A stretch of 64,000 nt of DNA from Bin5 sp022821545 (GCA_963664085.2 CAXXLO010000002.1:2542001-2606000); one strand, 5' to 3'; shown: positions 44,945 through 55,012, counted from the stretch's first letter. A program made the numbers and translations. Notes: generated from the sequence alone by a model not told the origin.

Positions 44945-46471
44945 GTAACTACTAAGCCTGATTGTTGTCAGGGATGAAGGGTTGGTCAAGGAAAGCGTTG
45001 TAGATGGCATCAATGGCGTTGAGGCCATGTTTACGCGCAGTGGAGATATAGGAGCGCAATGCACAGAAGATGTGTGCCCCGTCTTCAGTACGAAAGCAGC
45101 CGGAGACTTTCTGCTGGACTTTGATCATGCGTACATCGCGTTCGACCAGGTTGTTGTCAAAAGGGATGCGGAAGTCATACATGAAGGCTAAGACGCCGGC
45201 TTTATGTCTGTGCAAGCGGTCAAGCAGGTTTTTGGGCGGCGCCTGTTTGGGTCGGCCGATCGGTTTGGGTTTTGTCTTTGGCGGGGAAGGGTTGGCGGCA
45301 AAACCCTGAGCAATGAGCGCATCGTACTCGGCCTCGTAGTAGGCCAAGCGGTGCGCGGGCAAGGCGGTGTGTCGTTGGGAGGTCGCCGCGACTTCGTCTT
45401 TGATGTCGCACAACAAGCGCTTCATCTCTGCGGCCCATGCCTGGTCGTACTGTTCGACGATAAAGGCGAGGTCGCGCAGGTGATGGACGTTGCAGAAGCT
45501 ATGCTGACAGTCGCTAAACTTGAGGTAAGAGCGCCAGTAATCATGCAGAGCAACGCCCTTGTAATGGGGCAAGATGCCTCCGGCTCGCATGCCGATATGC
45601 CCGCGTTTGTCATGGACGTGGTACTGGGTCAGTTTTGCTGTGCTGGCCACGTGCAACCACCGCAACCGCCCTGCGACACGCATGCCGCTCTCATCGAAAT
45701 GGACGACAGGCGCAGCAACCAGTTGTTGACGAATCTGTTCCAGACTCGCTTGCGTACGGCTGGCAAGTTGGCGGGCGGCCGCGAAGACGACCGGCTCAGA
45801 AGGCGCATCCCCGTAGAGCGCAGTCAGCAACTCCCTGATGCGCGCCAGAGGGATGAACTGTTGGCTGTAGAGGTAGCAGGCGAGTGCTTTCAGACGCAGA
45901 CCATACTGGGTCGGCTGACTCACGTTGGCGGGAAACTCTCCCTTTACGCACACACCACAGCCAGGGCACTGCTTCACCTCTGCCTGATGCTCTGTCACTT
46001 CGATGCGGGCAGGCGGGATGTCGAATACCTGCCGTTTCTCATGCCGCTGGGCAGCCACTGCCTCCAACTCTGTCTGGCAGTGCGGGCAATCCGTCAGCCG
46101 ATGCACGATGACATGGTCCGGTTCCGCCACCTGCATCAAGGTCCGTCCTTTGTGCCCGCGTTGCCCCCCGCGCGGCCGCTGGCCAGAGCGGCGCAGACTC
46201 TTGCGTTTGCCTTTCTTCAAACCATCGCTGCTCGGCGGCTTGCCGCTGTTGTGACTGTCTTTCGCCACTTGATCCTGCAACTGCTGAATCAACTCCTGTT
46301 GCTCAGTCATCTGCCGCTGCAAGATCAGGATTACACCGATCAAGCTCTCCTGGTCTAATTGCTTTAGTTGCTCTCGGTCCAGCTGTTCCAGTTTGCTCAT
46401 GCTTCTTACTCTACATCATCCAAGACCAAACCCACATTAGCTCTGTTTCGTTACATAGGCTTAGTAGTTAC
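44945..46471 (-). mobile_element. IS66-family insertion sequence
   Basis: A 1527-bp element with 15-bp perfect inverted ends GTAACTACTAAGCCT (44945-44959 and its complement 46457-46471). It is flanked on both sides by GTTTCTGG (44937-44944 and 46472-46479), the 8-bp target duplication typical of IS66. It carries only the large transposase gene, as in the ISBst12 group, with no accessory tnpA/tnpB. Perfect ends and duplication point to a recent insertion. Confidence 0.93.
44952..46400 (-). CDS. IS66-type transposase
   Basis: A 482-residue transposase. N-terminal coiled-coil region, a PPSSDGLKKGKRKSL basic block, a zinc-finger region (CPHCQTE and CPGCGVC), and the DDE catalytic domain with Asp in VVHFDESGM (near 240), Asp in ALHDYWRSY (near 293) and Glu in NNLVERDVRM (near 422). 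The frame is complete. Confidence 0.95.
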   Translation of the reverse strand: MSKLEQLDREQLKQLDQESLIGVILILQRQMTEQQELIQQLQDQVAKDSHNSGKPPSSDGLKKGKRKSLRRSGQRPRGGQRGHKGRTLMQVAEPDHVIVHRLTDCPHCQTELEAVAAQRHEKRQVFDIPPARIEVTEHQAEVKQCPGCGVCVKGEFPANVSQPTQYGLRLKALACYLYSQQFIPLARIRELLTALYGDAPSEPVVFAAARQLASRTQASLEQIRQQLVAAPVVHFDESGMRVAGRLRWLHVASTAKLTQYHVHDKRGHIGMRAGGILPHYKGVALHDYWRSYLKFSDCQHSFCNVHHLRDLAFIVEQYDQAWAAEMKRLLCDIKDEVAATSQRHTALPAHRLAYYEAEYDALIAQGFAANPSPPKTKPKPIGRPKQAPPKNLLDRLHRHKAGVLAFMYDFRIPFDNNLVERDVRMIKVQQKVSGCFRTEDGAHIFCALRSYISTARKHGLNAIDAIYNAFLDQPFIPDNNQA

Positions 46472-46479
46472 GTTTCTGG

Positions 46480-46911
46480 TTTTTAGTTTTTAGTGCGGTG
46501 GCGACTTAGGGGGCAGGGGTTGGATGGGTTTCTTGGGGGCGCGGTACGAGAGATTACGAGAGATTGGGGGGCGTTGAGGGGGGGAGGGCGAGGGGAGGGC
46601 TGGTTGGCGGCGTTTGGGGGGGTGGGGCGGGGATGACAGGGGGTTTTGGGCGGGGGATTGGGGGCGCGAGGGGGGTTCGGGTGCGGAATTGGGCGATTTT
46701 GGGGGAGATTGGGGTGGATTTGCGGTTTTGGGGGCGGGCGGCGGGTAGGGGTATACAGCCGCTGGCCGGTGGGCGCAGGTTGGTTGTATATATTATTTGT
46801 TTGTTAGCCCTGTTTGTCTGTGCCCCGTGTTGCGGCGGATGTTGCGGCGGCGGGGGACAGGGCTGGCAGCTAAGGGCAAGCTGCTAAGGGCTGACCGCTA
46901 AGGACTGACAG
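46480..46911. other. G-rich low-complexity intergenic region
   Basis: This 432-bp stretch has extreme strand bias: 46500-46760 is packed with runs of three to seven G on the plus strand and could form G-quadruplexes. An open frame at 46564-46887 is only Gly/Arg/Cys-rich translation of these runs and has no ribosome site. The end holds the 14-mer repeat listed separately. No gene is seen. Confidence 0.6.
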
Positions 46912-46924
46912 CTAAGATTTGTCA
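46869..46924. repeat. Tandem 14-mer, four copies
   Basis: GCTAAGG-type units start at 46869, 46883, 46897 and 46911, exactly 14 bases apart, with growing divergence. The fourth runs into the end of the minus-strand hypothetical gene and supplies its TAG stop (46914-46912). Confidence 0.85.
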
Positions 46925-47916
46925 GCTTGCCCTGCGGCCTTGAGACGGGCTTCAAAGTATGCCCGGTCTCTTTTCTCCTTTTCCTGCGCTGCCTTCCTGC
47001 GTTTGTACTCTTCCATCTCAGAGGTCTCTTCAATCCTGTCATGCACGTCTTTGATATAGTCGAGCTGCTCCGCCAGGGCTTCGTGCGGGTCGTCGAGGCA
47101 GTAGTGGTAGTTGTCGCGCGTGGGGCTGACTTTCACGCAGGCCGGGAGTTTGGTGAATGCCCGACCGGTCAGGGGGTCGAACGGACCCTCAGCGCTCTGC
47201 TGCGCCACTTGGGACTGCGTGTATTCGATATCCAGTTGCAGATCATTCAACATCGTGGTGAGCACGGGAAGATCGGGAATCTCGCGAAGGCGGGGTCCAT
47301 CGATCTGGAATTCGACCAGATTGTCCTCTATTCCTTCCAACACCTTCTGCCTGCTTTCGAAGTAAAGGTGGCCGAAGCGAGTCTGCCCTTTTTTGTTGAG
47401 GAGCACCTGGGGGGGCTGGCCGGGGCCGGCCGGCGCGGTGAAGCGGGCGAAGCCCTGTTCGACGAGGGCCTCGGCGCGGCGGCGCTCGAGCTGGGCATAG
47501 ATGCGGTCGGCCTCTTCGAGGATGTCGAGGTTGGCGGGCACGCCGAGGTGTTCGGCGGCCGCGGCCCGGACTTCATCGGCGCGTTCTTTCTCCATGACCT
47601 CGTCGGCGCGGCTGTAGGCCTCGAGCGCCATTTTGACGTTGTTGGAGATGGCGTTGCTGTTGGCGGCGCTGAGGGTTCCGTCCAAGACCATTTGCCTGCA
47701 CTCTTTGAGGAGTTCAAGCAGCTCTTTGACAGGTTCGGGGATGTTTTTGGCGAAGCGGACGGCGGCGGCGGAGTTTTTGCCGCCGAGGGAACGCCATTCG
47801 CGGGCCTGTTCGGACGGGGCGCCGTGCGCGAGGCAGAGACCGCCGTACTGTTCGAGACCGTTGGCCTGGCAGGGCTGGCCGTCTTTTCTGATTCCTGTGC
47901 AGCGTGTTGTGGACAT
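46912..47916 (-). CDS. Conserved-type hypothetical protein with N-terminal Cys/His motif
   Basis: A 334-residue protein from ATG 47916, with AAGGAGT just upstream. The N-terminus has a small zinc-knuckle-like motif CTGIRKDGQPCQ followed by GLCLAHGAP, of the kind found in many short phage or mobile-element proteins. The rest is rich in Glu, Arg and Ala and probably mostly helical, ending in a highly charged coiled-coil-like tail (YKRRKAAQEKEKRDR). Function unknown. The longer frame to 48036 lacks a ribosome site. Confidence 0.65.
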   Translation of the reverse strand: MSTTRCTGIRKDGQPCQANGLEQYGGLCLAHGAPSEQAREWRSLGGKNSAAAVRFAKNIPEPVKELLELLKECRQMVLDGTLSAANSNAISNNVKMALEAYSRADEVMEKERADEVRAAAAEHLGVPANLDILEEADRIYAQLERRRAEALVEQGFARFTAPAGPGQPPQVLLNKKGQTRFGHLYFESRQKVLEGIEDNLVEFQIDGPRLREIPDLPVLTTMLNDLQLDIEYTQSQVAQQSAEGPFDPLTGRAFTKLPACVKVSPTRDNYHYCLDDPHEALAEQLDYIKDVHDRIEETSEMEEYKRRKAAQEKEKRDRAYFEARLKAAGQADKS

Positions 47917-48418
47917 TACTCCTTGGCATGTGTCGGCCAGCGGCTGTGTGTCCGGCCGGCCGGTAAGATGGTTGTTGGGGCCGGGCCGTCGGTCCGGTTG
48001 TACTGAACGCGAAAAGGCCCAGACCAGTGATAGCACGAAACTATCACGAGACCAGACCTCGTGGTATGCAGGGGGTGCGTTTGGGCGCAGGCCACTGCAT
48101 CAGAATCGGAATCACGCAAAGAGTAACACAGATTTTCTGCGGAAGCAAAACGGCGAGGAGAGAGGGGAACTGCGAGGAGTGAGGGAAGATGAGAGAGGGG
48201 AGAGAGGAACTGCGGGGAACTGCGAGGGGAGAGGGGGAGGGTGCAGTTGCCCTGTCTTTGGATGCTGGATTGCTTTTCCACCAACACGCCCTATGGTAGA
48301 ATCTCAGGAAGTTCATCCGTTCTCATGCGCCCCCTGCCGGACATTTTTCGTTCCAGGGGGCAGCGGGCGGCTCAATTGCGGCAGTCCGTCCTTACCGAAT
48401 CGGCCCAGGATTCAGCGT
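47917..48418. other. Intergenic region with hairpin and purine-rich tract
   Basis: A divergent 502-bp gap. GTGATAG and CTATCAC (48027-48047) form a 7-bp hairpin. A nearly pure A/G tract runs from 48153 to about 48241, containing repeated GAGGGGA and AACTGCGAG units. The last ~170 bases lead to the CtpA-type gene; no consensus promoter is obvious. Confidence 0.5.
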
Positions 48419-49738
<1,320 letters not shown>

Positions 49739-49740
49739 CA

Positions 49741-49779
49741 ACGAATACTGATCACGAATACTGACCACGAATACTGACA
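49741..49779. repeat. Tandem 13-mer, three copies
   Basis: ACGAATACTGATC, ACGAATACTGACC and ACGAATACTGACA lie head to tail at 49741, 49754 and 49767, between the peptidase stop and the smpB start codon. They occupy the place where a ribosome-binding site would be expected. Confidence 0.9.
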
Positions 49780-50286
49780 TTGGCCAAGAACAAGCAGCAG
49801 ACCGCGCCGACCGGGCCCCGCACCGTCGCGACAAACCGCAAGGCGCGCCACGACTATTTCATAGAAGAGACCTTTGAAGCCGGCATCGCTCTCACCGGCA
49901 CTGAGATCAAGTCGGTGCGCGTCGGTTCCGTGAACCTGCGCGAGGGCTTCGTTCTCGTGCGCGAGGGCGAGGCCTGGCTCATGGGCGTGCATATCGCCCA
50001 ATATCGACACGGCAATCGCTCCAACCACGAGGAGACCCGCTCCCGCAAGCTGCTCCTCCACAGACGCCAGATCGACCACCTGCACGCGCGCGCTACCCAA
50101 CGCAACTGGACGATCATCCCCTTGCGCATGTACATCAACAACGCCGGCCTGGCCAAAGTCCAGATCGCACTTGTACGCGGCAAACGGCAGTACGACAAAC
50201 GGCAGTCGATCGCCAGACGCGACGCCGAACGCGACGTCCACCGCGCGCTGAAACAACAACACCGCGACGACAACGGGCGCGGGTAG
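49780..50286 (+). CDS. smpB: SsrA-binding protein SmpB
   Basis: Partner of tmRNA in trans-translation. The 168-residue protein shows ARHDYFIEETFEAGIALTGTEIKS (core family region, near 23), the VNLREGF block, RKLLLHRRQI (near 87), and a basic C-terminal tail ending in RDDNGRG that would mimic the anticodon arm. TTG 49780 is the only start consistent with the family N-terminus, and no Shine-Dalgarno sequence precedes it. No tmRNA gene follows. Confidence 0.94.
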   Translation: MAKNKQQTAPTGPRTVATNRKARHDYFIEETFEAGIALTGTEIKSVRVGSVNLREGFVLVREGEAWLMGVHIAQYRHGNRSNHEETRSRKLLLHRRQIDHLHARATQRNWTIIPLRMYINNAGLAKVQIALVRGKRQYDKRQSIARRDAERDVHRALKQQHRDDNGRG

Positions 50287-50375
50287 CCGGCAGAGATACG
50301 CCTGCGCGGTCAGGGCGTTCGAAGGGCGTTCAGCGCCGCCCGCCCGGCCTCCAGCGATCCGGTTTTTGCCAAAAG

Positions 50376-51230
50376 ATGAACTCCGCCGCGCAGCAGCCCG
50401 ACGACCAGCTCGAGCAGGCGCTGGCTATGATTCTGGCGGCCCGCAAATACCGTTCCATCCATCCCGGACTGGCCCGAGACGTGGCGGCCGCCGAACTCGC
50501 CAAGGGCCGTTCAGTCAAAGAGGCGGTCAAAGCGGCCAAAAACCAGCTCCACCAGAGCGCCGCCGCGTACATTCGCCGCAAACTCAACTACGACGACGCT
50601 CTCCACGAGCTGAGAACAGCCGTTGCCGCCGCCAGACGGGGACCAGGCAGCGACCCTTCCGGGGACCCATCGGTGCGCACGCTACTGCACGGCCTCATGG
50701 CCGCCCACGCGTCAACCTACGAAAGGCTCCCCGTTCTCGACACGCTCTATACGCAGCTTTTCCAAAAGCTTCCTCCCGTGCGCTCGGTCCTCGACATTGC
50801 CTGCGGACTCCACCCCCTGGCCCGCCCGTGGATGGCACTCTCCCCCGACGCGGCGTACTACGCGTTCGACATTTTCGCCGACCAGATAGAATTCCTTAAC
50901 CGCTTCTTCGACGTCATGGGCTACGCCGGACCCGCCATACAGCGCAACGCCCTCGACGACAAGGGCATGCCCCCGGCCGACATTGCCTTCCTCCTCAAAA
51001 CAGTGCCCTGCCTGGAACAGATCGAAAGCGGCGCCAGCGAACGCCTCCTGCACCGGATCGAAGCCCCAATCCTGATCGTCTCCTTCGCGAATCAGACGCT
51101 CTCCGGCCGCAAGCAGGGCATGGCCCAGCAGTACGCAACCGGTTTCCTTGCGCAGATCAAAAAAGCCGGCTGGCAGGCCGACTCGCTCATCTACCCCTCC
51201 GAACTCGTCTACATCGTCGAAAAGCGCTGA
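50376..51230 (+). CDS. 16S rRNA G1405-type methyltransferase homologue (FmrO/Rmt family)
   Basis: A 284-residue SAM methyltransferase of the family that includes FmrO, KgmB, ArmA and RmtB, which methylate G1405 of 16S rRNA and give high-level aminoglycoside resistance. The N-terminal helical domain contains KYRSIHPGLARD (near 24). Motif I is VLDIACGLHPLARPWM (near 138), then YYAFDI (near 165), LLKTVPCLEQ (near 208) and SFANQTLSGRKQGM near 240. The order and spacing match. Whether this chromosomal member protects against aminoglycosides or modifies its own ribosome for another reason is not shown. Confidence 0.82.
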   Translation: MNSAAQQPDDQLEQALAMILAARKYRSIHPGLARDVAAAELAKGRSVKEAVKAAKNQLHQSAAAYIRRKLNYDDALHELRTAVAAARRGPGSDPSGDPSVRTLLHGLMAAHASTYERLPVLDTLYTQLFQKLPPVRSVLDIACGLHPLARPWMALSPDAAYYAFDIFADQIEFLNRFFDVMGYAGPAIQRNALDDKGMPPADIAFLLKTVPCLEQIESGASERLLHRIEAPILIVSFANQTLSGRKQGMAQQYATGFLAQIKKAGWQADSLIYPSELVYIVEKR

Positions 51231-51258
51231 CCTCTGGCCACAGGCCGCTGATCACTGA

Positions 51259-51768
51259 TCACCGGCCAGTGACCTTCCAATACAGGTACCGCTGCGTCGC
51301 CGACGTTATCACAAACCCCACCTTCTGTAACACGCGCATCGACGCCACGTTCATATTCGCCGTCTCCGCGATCACCGTCTCCACACCTTCTTCACTCAGC
51401 GCCCAGCGCACCATCTCGCCGACCGCCTCGGTCGCGAGCCCGCGGTTGTGGTAAGCCGGATCAAATCCGTACCCGATCTCCACCGTTTTTTCGCGGTTTG
51501 GCGGGCCTTTGAATGCCAGGCTGCCGACAATGCGCCGCTCCTCTTTCAACACAGCCGCCCACTGGCAATGCCAGCGCGCATGGTGCGGCCTGCGCCGCAT
51601 CTGGCTGATCGCCCGCGAAACGATCGGCTGCAGCTCGTCCTCCAGCCGCTGCCCACTCGCCGTCAACCCCAGCGCCCGCTCCAGCCGTGCAAAGTCGTCC
51701 CGCTGCCAGCGCATCTGCTGCACGGTCAGGGCGATAAGCGTCAGTCGCGGCGTTTCCAGGCGGACCAT
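51259..51768 (-). CDS. GNAT-family acetyltransferase (RimJ/RimL type)
   Basis: A 169-residue N-acetyltransferase. It begins MVRLETPRLTLIALT, the usual RimJ/RimL N-terminus. The acetyl-CoA loop region reads VEIGYGFDPAYHNRGLATEAV (near 105; kept whole in the family as R/Q-x-x-G-x-A), followed by ETANMNVASMRVLQKVGF. The start at 51768 replaces a longer frame to 51960. The substrate is unknown. It is convergent with the Rmt-like gene. Confidence 0.85.
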   Translation of the reverse strand: MVRLETPRLTLIALTVQQMRWQRDDFARLERALGLTASGQRLEDELQPIVSRAISQMRRRPHHARWHCQWAAVLKEERRIVGSLAFKGPPNREKTVEIGYGFDPAYHNRGLATEAVGEMVRWALSEEGVETVIAETANMNVASMRVLQKVGFVITSATQRYLYWKVTGR

Positions 51769-51862
51769 TTTTGACTCGTGAGAACCGGACCTGAAGTCGG
51801 TAACGATGGCGGGCGTTCTACTGATGCCGGAATGGCTTGGCGGCCCCTTCCGCCGCTTCCCG

Positions 51863-52366
51863 TCATGCAGAATTCTGAATAACCGGTCGACCAGATTTCG
51901 GACCATGACCGCGCCTGTAGACAAGCAGCGTCCGCTTGAACTGGATAACAACCACCCCATCCTGATTGAAGCCGACAGTCTTTACGGTGACGATCCCCTG
52001 ATGGGGCCGGCTCTGTGACGGGCGCAGCCGCAACACCTCGCTTTGGGCGTAGATGGTGTCGCCCTCAAAGACCGGCGCCGGCAGCCGCACATCGTCCCAA
52101 CCCAAATTGACGGCATTCTGCGAAATGTCGGCCACGGACAGCCCCGTCACCAGCGCGAGCGTAAAGGTCGAATCCACCAGGGGCCGCCCCCACTCGGTCT
52201 GGCTGGCATAGTGCGCATCGAAGTGAATCGGATTCGGATTCACCGTCAGCAGCGTAAACCAGACATTGTCCGCAGCGAGGACGGTCCGACCCAGCCTGTG
52301 CTCAAACAGGTCGCCGACGCTGAAGTCCTCGAAGAAGCGCCCCCGGCCATCCGCCTGTGTGGACAT
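51863..52366 (-). CDS. MaoC-family dehydratase
   Basis: A 167-residue hot-dog-fold enoyl-CoA hydratase or mesaconyl-CoA hydratase type protein. FFEDFSVGDLFEHRLGRTV at the start, then LTVNPNPIHFDAHYA (near 43) with the catalytic Asn/His region, and PVFEGDTIYAQSEVL (near 98). With the CoA transferase, acyl-CoA dehydrogenase and ligase upstream it probably forms a degradation pathway for an unsaturated or branched acid. Confidence 0.87.
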   Translation of the reverse strand: MSTQADGRGRFFEDFSVGDLFEHRLGRTVLAADNVWFTLLTVNPNPIHFDAHYASQTEWGRPLVDSTFTLALVTGLSVADISQNAVNLGWDDVRLPAPVFEGDTIYAQSEVLRLRPSQSRPHQGIVTVKTVGFNQDGVVVIQFKRTLLVYRRGHGPKSGRPVIQNSA

Positions 52367-52417
52367 ATCAGTTCCCTTTCAACGTTCAGGCAGACCGCCC
52401 AGACCCGCTGTACGGTC

Positions 52418-53596
52418 TCATACGACGCCATCCTGCCCGAACTGCTCGACTTCTTCCGGGCGGTAGCCCAATTCGGCAAGCAGCGCCGGCGTGTGCTCAC
52501 CCGTAGCCGGGATGGCGTCAAGACGCGAGGGCCACGTTTCATTAACCGCAGCCGGCAGCAAGGCGGGCAGCGGCCCGACCGGCGACCCTACCTCCACCAC
52601 CCGGCTCCGCGCCAGCAGCTGCGGATGTTCCCAGAATTCGTCAAGTTCCCGCAGCTGCGCGTACGCGATCTGCCCCCGCTCCATCCGTTCGGTAATCTGC
52701 CGCGCGGTCATCGCCGCAAAGACGGACTCGATCTCTTCCTGCAAGGCAGCCCGGTTCTGCACGCGCCGCGTATTGTCGGCGAAGCGGGGATCGCTGGCAA
52801 AGGCAGGCATCTCCAGCACCACCGCGCAGAACTGCTCCCACTCCCGCTGACTCTGAATGGAGAAGAGGATCGTGCGCCCGTCGCCGGCGGTATAGGGCCC
52901 GTAGGGCGCGATCGCCGCGTGGCTGGCGCCGGTCCGGTTGAGCGGCGCGTCTCCCAAAGCATAGTAGGCGGGAAAGCCCATCCAATCGCACAGCCCGTCG
53001 AACAGCGAAACATGGAGCACACACCCGCCGCCGTCGCGCTCCCGCTGCAGCAGCGCCGCCAGGATGCTGCTGTAGGCGTACATCCCCCCGGCAATGTCGG
53101 CCACCGGGATTCCGCTCTTGGCGGCATCTTCTTCACTGCCGGTCACCGCGACCACGCCCGTCTCCGCCTGGACCAGGAGATCGTACGCCTTTTTGTCGCG
53201 GTAAGGCCCGTCGGCGCCATAGCCGCTTAGATGACACACGATAATGTCGGGATAGTCCCCGCGCAGCCGCTGATCGTCGAAGCCCAACCGTTCCACTGCA
53301 CCCGGCGCCAGGTTTTGAACGAAAACGTCCGCCCGCTCCAGCAATTTGCCCAGAATCTCCTTGCCTTTGGCCGTCTTCAGTTCCAGCGTAATGGACTCCT
53401 TCGAGCGATTGGCCCACGCGAAGTGGCTGCACAGACCCCGCGCGGCCGCATCATAGTGGCGCGCAAAGTCCCCGCTGCCGGGCCGCTCGACCTTGATCAC
53501 GCGCGCGCCCAGGTCGGCCAGGTGCCGCGTGGCCAGGGGCGCCGCAATCGCCTGCTCCAATGAGACTACAGTTATGTGTGACAGTGGCAAAGGCAT
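52418..53596 (-). CDS. CaiB/BaiF family III CoA-transferase
   Basis: A 392-residue class III CoA-transferase. N-terminal EQAIAAPLATRHLADLGARV IKVE pattern, FAWANRSKESITL (near 77), catalytic Asp region KKAYDLLVQAETG (near 166), and DIAGGMYAYSSILAAL (near 193). Such enzymes move CoA between carboxylic acids. The start at 53596 trims a longer frame to 53812. The gene lies between the acyl-CoA dehydrogenase and MaoC genes on the same strand. Confidence 0.9.
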   Translation of the reverse strand: MPLPLSHITVVSLEQAIAAPLATRHLADLGARVIKVERPGSGDFARHYDAAARGLCSHFAWANRSKESITLELKTAKGKEILGKLLERADVFVQNLAPGAVERLGFDDQRLRGDYPDIIVCHLSGYGADGPYRDKKAYDLLVQAETGVVAVTGSEEDAAKSGIPVADIAGGMYAYSSILAALLQRERDGGGCVLHVSLFDGLCDWMGFPAYYALGDAPLNRTGASHAAIAPYGPYTAGDGRTILFSIQSQREWEQFCAVVLEMPAFASDPRFADNTRRVQNRAALQEEIESVFAAMTARQITERMERGQIAYAQLRELDEFWEHPQLLARSRVVEVGSPVGPLPALLPAAVNETWPSRLDAIPATGEHTPALLAELGYRPEEVEQFGQDGVV

Positions 53597-53637
53597 CGGA
53601 AGAGGGTTTTCGCTTTTGTTTAGGGGCTTATCAATTC

Positions 53638-54816
53638 TCAATAGGAGCGCGGCAAGCCGAGAACATGCTGCGCCAGATAAGAGAGCACCAGGTTGTTGGA
53701 GACAGGCGCGATCTGATAGAGCTTTGCCTCGCGAAACTTGCGCTCGACATCGTGTTCCCTGGCGAAGCCAAAGCCGCCGTGCGTCTGCAGGCAGACGTTG
53801 GCCGCCTCCCACGCCGCGTCCGCCGCCAGCATCTTGGCCATATTGGCCTCCGCGCCGCAGGATTTCCCGCTGTCAAAGAGCTCTGCCGCCTGCCAGCGCA
53901 TCAGGTCAGCGGCCCGCAGATGGGCGTACGCCTGGGCGATCGGGAACTGCACGCCCTGATTCTGCCCGATCGGCCGGTCAAACACAATGCGCTCGTTCGC
54001 ATAGGCAACAGATCGCTCGATAAACCAGCCCCCATCCCCGATCGACTCGGCCGCAATGAGGATGCGCTCGGCGTTCATCCCGTCCAGGATGTAGCGGAAG
54101 CCCATGCCCTCCCCACCGATGCGGTTCGCCGCCGGCACGCGCAGGCCGTCGAAGAAGATCTCGGTGGTATGATGGTTGATCATTGTCTCAAGCGGCTGGA
54201 TCGTCAAGGCCCGCTCGTCCGCGCCGCGCAGGTCCACCAGGAAGAGGGAAAGCCCTTCGGTGCGATTTTTGACCGCCTCCAGCGGCGTGGTGCGCGCCAG
54301 CAGGAGCATCAGGTCAGAATGTTCGGCCCGGCTCGTCCAGATCTTCTGCCCCGTGATTATATATTCATCCGCGTCGCGCACGGCCCGCGTTTGGATGCGC
54401 GTGGTGTCCGACCCCGCGGTCGGCTCGGTGACGCCGAAGGCCTGGAGCCGCAACTCTCCCTCCGCCAGCGGCGGCAGCCACCGCTCCTTCTGCTCGTCCG
54501 AACCGTGCCGCACGAGCGCGCCCATTATATACATCTGCGCGTGGCAGACGCCGGCGTTTCCGCCGCTGCGGTTTATCTCCTCCAGGATGACGGAAGCCTC
54601 CGCAACCGTCGCGCCCCCGCCCCCGTACGCCTCTGGGATCAGCGCTCCCAGGAACCCCGCCGCGGTCATGGTCTCTACGAATTCAACCGGGTAGGCCCGC
54701 TGCGCGTCCAGCCGGCGCCAGTACTCGCCCGGGAACCGGGCGCACAACTGCCGCACGGCCCGGCGCAGTTCGGGGTAGTGGGGGCTTGTGTCGATTTCAG
54801 TGGGAGAGGGTGGCAT
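53638..54816 (-). CDS. Acyl-CoA dehydrogenase
   Basis: A 392-residue FAD enzyme. FAD/substrate signatures QAFGVTEPTAGSDTTRIQT (near 130) and KIWTSRAEHSDLML (near 157), then QLxQ-type region RIVFDRPIGQNQGVQFPIAQ (near 276) and a C-terminal QTHGGFGFAREHDVERKFRE (near 347) typical of the family. It oxidises an acyl-CoA, passing electrons to ETF. A decayed copy of its N-terminus lies at 58046-58187, on the far side of the accessory island. Confidence 0.92.
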   Translation of the reverse strand: MPPSPTEIDTSPHYPELRRAVRQLCARFPGEYWRRLDAQRAYPVEFVETMTAAGFLGALIPEAYGGGGATVAEASVILEEINRSGGNAGVCHAQMYIMGALVRHGSDEQKERWLPPLAEGELRLQAFGVTEPTAGSDTTRIQTRAVRDADEYIITGQKIWTSRAEHSDLMLLLARTTPLEAVKNRTEGLSLFLVDLRGADERALTIQPLETMINHHTTEIFFDGLRVPAANRIGGEGMGFRYILDGMNAERILIAAESIGDGGWFIERSVAYANERIVFDRPIGQNQGVQFPIAQAYAHLRAADLMRWQAAELFDSGKSCGAEANMAKMLAADAAWEAANVCLQTHGGFGFAREHDVERKFREAKLYQIAPVSNNLVLSYLAQHVLGLPRSY

Positions 54817-54983
54817 GGGGGTACGCGAGATGGGAGGGGTGAGCGAAGGAGTCGTTGCCTTTGGGAAACGCGCCGGGCGAAAACATCAGAGTGTTTCTCC
54901 CAAGATTTGTCCAGAGTCGGAAAAGGTCGGCCCGTTCAGGCTGCATCTGTTTGCACGCAATGAGAGTTAAACAATTCGAGCAA

Positions 54984-55012
54984 TTGTCATTGACATAACG
55001 CTAAAGTATGAT
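54984..55012 (+). promoter_or_regulatory. Promoter of the EEP-type gene pair
   Basis: TTGTCA (54984-54989), a 17-base spacer and TATGAT (55007-55012), in an AT-rich stretch. Transcription would start near 55019, about 55 bases before the ATG at 55075. A second TTGACA (54990-54995) lies adjacent but without a good -10. Confidence 0.6.

Noticed and set aside
46564..46887. Plus-strand frame of 107 codons rich in Gly, Arg and Cys
   Set aside because: It is a translation of the G-run tract, has no ribosome site, and its residues follow base composition only.
48027..48047. Hairpin as terminator of a plus-strand gene
   Set aside because: No plus-strand gene ends upstream and no T-run follows; left as an unexplained element.
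50287..50375. tmRNA gene after smpB
   Set aside because: Only ~90 bases lie between smpB and the next gene, with no tRNA-like ends or tag-coding frame.
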